Shown here: in pieces, positions 58,893-64,000 of the stretch
How positions within the stretch are numbered: the first letter of the stretch is position 1
Layout of the letters: every line of letters starts with the position of its first letter
From: Kribbella pittospori
GTDB lineage: Bacteria; Actinomycetota; Actinomycetes; Propionibacteriales; Kribbellaceae
Assembly (NCBI RefSeq): GCF_004331465.1
Contig: NZ_SJKB01000005.1
Location: forward strand, 372,001 to 436,000
Reading direction: 5' to 3'
Length of the DNA stretch: 64,000 nucleotides
Notes under the pieces: model-generated
What the model saw: only the letters and a program-made list of their open reading frames with translations
Database searches by the model: none
What the model was told of the DNA's origin: nothing
Made by a program: the position numbers and the translations under genes

Positions 58893-59817
58893 CGTGCACC
58901 TTGCCGGTGTCGAGTTCGTAGTACGCGCCGACGAGTTTGACCTTGCCGGACTTCTCCAGGGGGCCGATCACTGGCGACTGGCGCAGCTTGGCCAGCACCA
59001 GGTCGACGTTCGCATGGACGGCGTTGGTCAGGCGGTCGCCCGGCTTCCTGGCGACTTGACGGACGGCCGGCGCGAGCGTGTCGACGATGTACCCGAGCTC
59101 ACCGGCCTCGGCCGTCCGCTGCTCCGAGTCCAGCGCCTTGATCGTTGCGTCGAGCGCTCCACAGCGCTGATGACCCAGGACGACGAGCAGAGGAGTGTGC
59201 AGCTCCGCGACACCGAACTCCACGCTGCCGGTGACGGAGTGGTCGAGCGCCTCGCCAGCACTGCGTACGACGACCAGATCGCCGAGCCCTTGATCGAAGA
59301 CGAGCTCTATCGGGACCCTGGAGTCGACGCACCCGAGCACGGTCGCGAACGGGTGCTGCGCCTTGCTCACCGCGACCCGCCGCGCGATCCCTTCGTCGAG
59401 TTCCTCGTCCCTGCCCGCGACGAAGCGCGCGTTGCCCTCCAGGAGCCGCCGCATCGCCTGGTTGCCATCGACAACAGCCGACGGAGCTGACGGAGACGCG
59501 GGGGGTGTCGGACCAGTTGTCGGGGGCAACGTCCCACCGGCGATCTGCTCGGCGGCAGGTGTCACCTCGGGCGAGGCGTCGTCCGCACAGCCGGTGAGGA
59601 CCGCACCGGTGGCTCCGGCCGCCAGCAATCCCAGCATCCAACGACGCGACGGCCGACTCCGGGACGGCACGCTGACGGACGGCCGACTCAAGGACAGCGT
59701 GCTGAGGGACGGCGTACGCAGGGATGGCGTGTTCTGCGACGGTGTGTTCAACGGAAAGCTCCTCACAGGACCGCGGCGTGGGGCGACGCCGCCTGTTCCG
59801 AAGGTAGCTGATTGCAT
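58885..59817 (-). CDS. Secreted beta-carbonic anhydrase, lipoprotein with repetitive N-terminus
   Basis: Beta-class carbonic anhydrase domain (about 130-310): Zn ligands in VLGCVDSRVPIE and LGHQRCGALDA. It is preceded by RPSRRWMLGLLAAGATGAVL then TGC, a twin-arginine-like, lipobox-bearing export signal, so the mature enzyme is anchored outside. Before the signal, residues about 24-58 are pentapeptide-like repeats (NTPSL, RTPSL) coded by 15-bp DNA repeats. The start may really be GTG at 59670, just before the signal, with the repeat tract noncoding; ATG at 59817 is the longest reading. Second carbonic anhydrase within 5 kb. Confidence 0.82.
   Translation of the reverse strand: MQSATFGTGGVAPRRGPVRSFPLNTPSQNTPSLRTPSLSTLSLSRPSVSVPSRSRPSRRWMLGLLAAGATGAVLTGCADDASPEVTPAAEQIAGGTLPPTTGPTPPASPSAPSAVVDGNQAMRRLLEGNARFVAGRDEELDEGIARRVAVSKAQHPFATVLGCVDSRVPIELVFDQGLGDLVVVRSAGEALDHSVTGSVEFGVAELHTPLLVVLGHQRCGALDATIKALDSEQRTAEAGELGYIVDTLAPAVRQVARKPGDRLTNAVHANVDLVLAKLRQSPVIGPLEKSGKVKLVGAYYELDTGKVHVS
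59648..59752. repeat. Seven 15-bp tandem repeats
   Basis: Seven in-phase copies of about GACGGCGTGCTGAGG, beginning at 59648 and ending at 59752, with two to six differences per copy. On the minus strand they code pentapeptides in the N-terminus of the carbonic anhydrase reading; on the plus strand an open frame would read DGRLR, DGTLT, DGRLK and so on. Such tracts change copy number by slippage. Confidence 0.8.
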
Positions 59818-59886
59818 ACAGTCTGCAATACCCGCGACATGTTCGGATCTCTCGGTTCCCGGGCCGAAATCTGATAGATACCCCTT

Positions 59887-61182
59887 ATGAGACTCCGCCC
59901 CAGCTCATTCTCCCGTTCCTTGCTCGTCGGCGCCCTGGCCCTCACCACTGTGCTTTCGGGCGCGCCCACCGTGCACGCCGCGCCCGTCGTCACCGGCTGC
60001 CTCGACCAGTCCGTCACCGGCAGCGTCGAGGAGCAACGACTGGACAACGGCGTCGCCGGCGGTCCGTCGGTCCCGGCCCAGATCCTGCAGCGATCCGGCT
60101 TCGACCATCAGGTCGCGCTCTTCACTCGCCTGCTCTGCACGATGCCGAACCCACAGGCCGCCGCGATCCTCGTCCACGCCCAGGGCGAGGCTCTCTGGCG
60201 TACGGCGACTCACCGCGCCCAACATCCGGTCACCGGCACCGATGCACTGCCCGCCACCGACGACCGCGGCCTGTACTGGGCCAGGCTCTCGATGGCCCTG
60301 GCCCTCCGCCAGTGGCAACCGCGCTTCGGCCTCGGTACGTCGGAACGCGCCGACCTGATCCGATCACTCGAATACACCTCACGGGGCATCACGGGCAGCG
60401 CCTTCTCCCCCGGCGTACGGAAGATCCTGGTCACCGGCTTCGATCCGTTCACGCTCGACGCGGACATCCGGATCGGCAACCCGTCGGGAGCGAACGCACT
60501 CACGCTGGACGGGCAGCGCTGGACGATCAACGGCACGACGTACCAGATCCAGACCGTGATGTTCCCGGTCCGCTACACCGACTTCGACGAGAGCATGGTC
60601 GAGAACGCGCTCGCCCCGCACTACCGCCCCGGCCCGCAGCACGCGGATCTGGTGATGACGGCCAGCCAGGGCCGGGTCGGCGTCTTCGACCTCGAGGTCT
60701 ACAACGGCCGGCGGCGGTCGGTCAGCTCGATCGGTGACAACAACAACCTCTGGGGTGGCGGCACCATCAACGCCCCGGTCGTCTCGCCCAGCATGCCAGC
60801 CGGCCCGGAGTGGCTGACCTCGAGCCTCCCGCTGGCACGCATGGCGCAGGCCGACGTGACGCCGTTCCGGACCCGCGTGAACACCTCGGTGCTGGAGATC
60901 CCGGCCGGGCAGACCGCGCCGGTCCGGCAGCCGCTGGGTCCGACACCCGGTTCGATCGCGTCCGAAGGCACCGGCGGCGGGTACCTGTCGAACGAGGTTG
61001 CCTACCGCAACACCCTCCAGCGGGACCTGCTCGACCCGTCGATGCCGGCCGGTCATCTGCACGTCCCGGTCCTCTCGTTCGACCCCGCCAACAAAACCGA
61101 GATCACCGACCCGACGTACGAGACCAACCGTGAAGACATCGTCCGCGGCGCCCACGCCGTACTCCGCCAAGCCCTGCGCTAG
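59887..61182 (+). CDS. Secreted peptidase C15 (pyroglutamyl peptidase)-like protein, Ser for Cys
   Basis: 431 aa. Signal peptide MRLRPSSFSRSLLVGALALT ending VHAA. An N-terminal region (about 35-175) of unknown fold is followed by a C15-like domain: ILVTGFDPFTLDADIRIGNP (start motif, GFDPF), Glu270 in VFDLEVYN and His392 in GHLHVPVL. The expected catalytic Cys position (YLCN in the family) is Ser368 in YLSNEVAYR. So it may be a serine variant or a non-catalytic relative. Known C15 enzymes are cytosolic and about 215 aa; this one is exported and larger. Divergent from the carbonic anhydrase. Confidence 0.78.
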   Translation: MRLRPSSFSRSLLVGALALTTVLSGAPTVHAAPVVTGCLDQSVTGSVEEQRLDNGVAGGPSVPAQILQRSGFDHQVALFTRLLCTMPNPQAAAILVHAQGEALWRTATHRAQHPVTGTDALPATDDRGLYWARLSMALALRQWQPRFGLGTSERADLIRSLEYTSRGITGSAFSPGVRKILVTGFDPFTLDADIRIGNPSGANALTLDGQRWTINGTTYQIQTVMFPVRYTDFDESMVENALAPHYRPGPQHADLVMTASQGRVGVFDLEVYNGRRRSVSSIGDNNNLWGGGTINAPVVSPSMPAGPEWLTSSLPLARMAQADVTPFRTRVNTSVLEIPAGQTAPVRQPLGPTPGSIASEGTGGGYLSNEVAYRNTLQRDLLDPSMPAGHLHVPVLSFDPANKTEITDPTYETNREDIVRGAHAVLRQALR

Positions 61183-61505
61183 GACTCTGACAGGCCGTGC
61201 TGGTCGCGTCGGCGTAGAACGATCAGTGTGACGCCGAGCGCGACCGCGCCCAGGGAGATGCCACCCAATGCGCCCAGCGCGACGGAGTTGGTGTCGAGAG
61301 CAGTGGTTCGACCAACCGATTCGGGCGGCGCCGGCGCGGGAGTGGGGTCGGCGTATCCCGGATAACCGGTGCCTTCGTCAGGCCAGGGATCGACCTGTTG
61401 TGTCTGCGTTCGGTTCGGTTCCCACGGACTGGCCGTCGCCGGCGCGGCCGTTCCGAGGGCGATGCCGAAGAGAACGACTGCGATCGCGATGCTGCGGTGC
61501 TTCAT
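61179..61505 (-). CDS. Small secreted, membrane-anchored protein
   Basis: 108 aa, not recognised. N-terminal signal peptide MKHRSIAIAVVLFGIALGTA ending ATAS, then a Pro/Thr-rich region (PWPDEGTGYPGYADPTPAPA), and a C-terminal helix LGALGGISLGAVALGVTLIV followed by RRR, so it is probably anchored by its C-terminus with the Pro-rich part outside. GGAGA lies eight bases before the ATG. Convergent with the C15-like gene (4-bp overlap) and divergent from the SARP-type regulator. Function unknown. Confidence 0.7.
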   Translation of the reverse strand: MKHRSIAIAVVLFGIALGTAAPATASPWEPNRTQTQQVDPWPDEGTGYPGYADPTPAPAPPESVGRTTALDTNSVALGALGGISLGAVALGVTLIVLRRRDQHGLSES

Positions 61506-61675
61506 GATTCCGTCTCCTTGTCCTGGCGTCCGGCGGAACCGCTCGCCGCGGTCCAGGTACGCCGTACGCCTGGTAGTCCCGTTGTCGCCCACAGCGGTAT
61601 CGCGGCGTCGCAGGGCGGTATCACGGCGGTAACGCCGGCATTGACGGGTCGGCGAGCGAGGCTGACAGTCGGAAG

Positions 61676-64000
61676 GTGGGCATCGACGTACTCGGACCGG
61701 TATCGGTCGAAGGGGACCAGAAGATCCTCGGGCGCCGTGACCGGGTCGTGGTCGCGGCGCTGGCCGTGCACCCGGGGGACGTGGTCAGCGCCGAGCAACT
61801 CGCCGACGTGCTGTGGCGTGAGCGGCCGCCGCCGTCATGGCAGAAGGTCGTCCAGGGGTGCGTGGTCCGGATCCGCAAGGTCCTCGGCACGCATGCGATC
61901 GAGACGCTGCCGCTCGGCTACCGGCTGGCCGTGCCGCTCGACGAGATCGACGCCCAGCGCTTCGATCGTGCGGTCATCCGGGCCCGGGCGTTGCTCGCGT
62001 CGGACGAACCCGAGCGGTCGGCGATGGTTCTCGCCGACGCTCTCACCTTGTGGCGTGGCCGGCCCCTCACGGAACTGGACGGATGGGACACCGCCCGCAT
62101 CGAGGCCTCCCGGCTGATCGAGTTGCGGCACACGGCCGACGAGTTGTACGTCGAGTCGGCGCTGCGATCCGGCCGGCACGACCAGGTCCTCGCCAAGGCG
62201 CGGGCGATGGTGACCGAGGCGCCGTTGCGTGAACGACGCTGGGTCCTGCTCGCCACAGCGCAGTACCGGTCCGGCCGTCAGGGCGAAGCATTGCGGACGA
62301 TCCACCGGTTGAAGGCCGTACTGCACAACGATCTCGGTCTCGATCCCAACGCCGAAGTGAACGCCCTCGAGCAGGCGATCCTGCGTCAGGACCCGTCGCT
62401 GGTCGCGGACACTGCCCTGCCGGAGCCGAGCCCCGAGTGCCCGTATCCAGGCCTCAAACCGTACGACGTCGACGATGCCGACACCTTCTTCGGTCGTGAC
62501 TCCGACATCGCGGCCTGCCTTCGCAGACTCGGCGACGTCTCGGTGCTCGCGGTGGCCGGACCGTCCGGCTGTGGCAAGTCCTCACTGATCCGGGCCGGCG
62601 TCGCCGCCACACTGCGCCGCGACGGCCGGCAGGTCGTCGTGATGACGCCGGGGCCACATCCGGTCGCAGCGCTGACAGCAGCCGTGTCCGGTACGGCGGC
62701 ACCGGTCCTTGTCGTCGACCAGTTCGAGGAGGTGTTCTCGCTGTGCCAGGACGGCGACGAGCGAGTCGCCTTCCTGAACGCACTGGCAGCACGTGAGGCA
62801 CCGCTGATCATCTCGATCCGCACCGACCGGCTGGCCGACGTCTCGGCGTCTCCGGCCTTCGCCCGTCTCGTGGAGCGTGGCCTCTACCTGCTGTCGGGTA
62901 TGACAGAGGACGACCTGCGGTCAGCGATCGAGGAGCCTGCCCGCCTGGCATCGCTGGTCGTCGAGCCCGGCCTGGTCGACCTGCTCGTCAACGAAGTCGC
63001 AGACCAACCCGGCGCGTTGCCACTGATGTCACACGCCTTACGCGAGACCTGGCAACGTCGCGAGGGACGCACTCTCACGGTCGCCGGCTACAACGCCTCG
63101 GGCGGTATCCGGAGTGCGGTCGCTCAGTCGGCCGAACATGTCCACGAGCGGATCTCACCGGAGCAACGCACGGTCCTGCACGGCCTCTTGCTGCGCCTGG
63201 TCGTGCCCGGACCGGAGGGCGAACCGATCCGCAGCCGCCTGCCGCGTCGGGTGGTCGTGACACGTCCGGAGGACGATCAGATGATCGACCTGCTGGTCGC
63301 GTCGCGGCTGCTGACGAGCGACGCCGGCGTCGTCGAGATCGCCCACGAGTCGCTGGTTCGGGCCTGGCCCCGGCTCCGCGGCTGGCTCGAGGACGACCTG
63401 GACGGCCGGCGCATCCTGCACCATCTCGCGGTCGCTGCCGACGCGTGGAACAACCTCGACCGGCCCGCCAGCGAGCTCTACCGCGGTGTGCGCCTGGCCA
63501 AGGCGCTGGACTGGAAGGAGCGTGCGACGCCGACGCTGACCGCGACCGAGGAGGACTTCCTTGCCGCAAGCAAGCGACTCTCCGGGACCGAGCTCCGTGC
63601 GGCCGAGACCACGGCGCGGCTCCAGACCAGGAGCAACCGTCGCCTCCGCGCCGCACTCGCCGCCGGGGCGGTCCTGCTGGTCGGTGCGATCGTCGCCGGG
63701 CTGGTCGCCGTACGCCAGGCAGGGCGCGCCGAAGTCGCCGCGGACCGCGAACTGGCGCGCCAGGTGGGTGCTCGGGCGCTCGTCACCGAGGACATCAGCC
63801 CGTCCCTCCTGCTGGCCGCGCAAGGCGTCCGCTTCGACGACTCCCCCGACACGCGGGCCAATCTGGTGGCTGCGATCAACCGGCATCCGTCCCTGATCCG
63901 ATCGATCAGCGCACCGCTGGGCCGGACCGAGAACGTCGACGTCTCCCCCGACGGCACCAGGATCGTCGCCGGCGACAACCGGGCCACCATTCAGCTGTAC
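61676..64000 (+). CDS. SARP-type regulator with nSTAND1 NTPase and WD40 repeats, 3' end outside window
   Basis: First 775 codons, cut by the window end. Winged-helix DNA-binding domain (about 1-88: IDVLGPVSVEGDQKILGRRD, then VVSAEQLADVLW), BTAD helical domain (about 92-240: QRFDRAVIRARALLASDEPE). Then an nSTAND1 NTPase: CPYPGLKPYD lead-in, FFGRDSDI, Walker A GPSGCGKSS (about 295-303), Walker B APVLVVDQFEEVF, sensor-like motifs, and a predicted helix (about 657-680: LAAGAVLLVGAIVAGLVAV). WD40-type blades begin at about 745 (NVDVSPDGTRIVAGDNRATI). A membrane-tethered regulator is implied. GTG start at 61676 is the first plausible start; no strong ribosome-binding site. Confidence 0.82.
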   Translation, partial: MGIDVLGPVSVEGDQKILGRRDRVVVAALAVHPGDVVSAEQLADVLWRERPPPSWQKVVQGCVVRIRKVLGTHAIETLPLGYRLAVPLDEIDAQRFDRAVIRARALLASDEPERSAMVLADALTLWRGRPLTELDGWDTARIEASRLIELRHTADELYVESALRSGRHDQVLAKARAMVTEAPLRERRWVLLATAQYRSGRQGEALRTIHRLKAVLHNDLGLDPNAEVNALEQAILRQDPSLVADTALPEPSPECPYPGLKPYDVDDADTFFGRDSDIAACLRRLGDVSVLAVAGPSGCGKSSLIRAGVAATLRRDGRQVVVMTPGPHPVAALTAAVSGTAAPVLVVDQFEEVFSLCQDGDERVAFLNALAAREAPLIISIRTDRLADVSASPAFARLVERGLYLLSGMTEDDLRSAIEEPARLASLVVEPGLVDLLVNEVADQPGALPLMSHALRETWQRREGRTLTVAGYNASGGIRSAVAQSAEHVHERISPEQRTVLHGLLLRLVVPGPEGEPIRSRLPRRVVVTRPEDDQMIDLLVASRLLTSDAGVVEIAHESLVRAWPRLRGWLEDDLDGRRILHHLAVAADAWNNLDRPASELYRGVRLAKALDWKERATPTLTATEEDFLAASKRLSGTELRAAETTARLQTRSNRRLRAALAAGAVLLVGAIVAGLVAVRQAGRAEVAADRELARQVGARALVTEDISPSLLLAAQGVRFDDSPDTRANLVAAINRHPSLIRSISAPLGRTENVDVSPDGTRIVAGDNRATIQLY

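Noticed and set aside
1..64000. CRISPR arrays, tRNA and rRNA genes
   Set aside because: No regularly spaced direct repeats with spacers, no cloverleaf-like sequence with the conserved TTCGA loop in any gap, and no rRNA-like stretch seen; a covariance-model scan would be decisive.

Overview
The window is high-GC DNA from an actinomycete. The best guess, by inference from gene content, is a Nocardioidaceae such as Kribbella. Reasons: SepH (actinobacterial division protein), an actinobacterial PepN, an F420/PPOX-type oxidoreductase, an LprG-like lipoprotein paired with an MFS pump, DUF5998, DUF2630, sugar ABC permeases without their own ATPase, and many promoters in which a TANNNT box lies 6-7 nt before the start codon (leaderless mRNAs). 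About 58 genes are supported; most other long open frames are antisense shadows. No tRNA, rRNA, CRISPR array or intact mobile element was seen.

Layout. 1-6.5 kb: yaaA (cut by the window edge), an aldo/keto reductase and pepN sharing a 34-bp divergent promoter region, sepH, then a poly-cysteine leader peptide before an unrecognised protein, and a VOC protein. 6.5-10.1 kb: HxlR/NmrA pair, decayed TetR and MFS remnants, quinone oxidoreductase-like gene, XRE regulator. 10.1-22.5 kb: a carbohydrate block bounded by two identical 30-bp promoters facing each other. It holds a large secreted double beta-helix protein, a Gfo/Idh dehydrogenase, a sugar ABC importer, a uronate-dehydrogenase-like SDR, a mannonate-dehydratase-like enolase-superfamily enzyme, a ROK regulator and a GNAT. 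22.5-26.7 kb: small enzymes and a DUF4185 (GH183-like) secreted protein with a LacI-type operator.

26.7-38.6 kb: housekeeping-like genes: sulfurtransferase, a 27-aa micro-ORF, thymidine kinase, subtilase, phosphodiesterase, DUF5998, an FtsX/ATPase exporter, P1 peptidase, DUF2087 protein, GNAT/CoA-ligase fusion. 38.6-45.3 kb: ArsB-like permease, acyl-CoA synthetase, UPF0014 permease, DUF2630, PPOX protein, CoA-binding protein, two-component system. 45.4-53.1 kb: second ATPase/FtsX exporter (permease frameshifted), topoisomerase IV subunit A, LprG-like/MFS pair. 53.1-56.6 kb: a tightly overlapping trio of sucrase/ferredoxin-like protein, carbonic anhydrase and GH127 glycosidase. 56.6-64 kb: ABM protein/TetR pair, two tandem four-helix membrane proteins, a secreted carbonic anhydrase with a 15-bp repeat tract, a C15-peptidase-like secreted protein with Ser in place of the catalytic Cys, a small anchored protein, and a SARP-type/nSTAND1/WD40 regulator running off the end.

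How the genes work together. The 10-22 kb block reads as one ROK-controlled programme: attack a polysaccharide outside the cell, import the product, and process sugar acids inside. The poly-Cys leader suggests cysteine-responsive attenuation of an unknown gene. The LprG/MFS pair resembles the mycobacterial LprG-P55 lipid export module.
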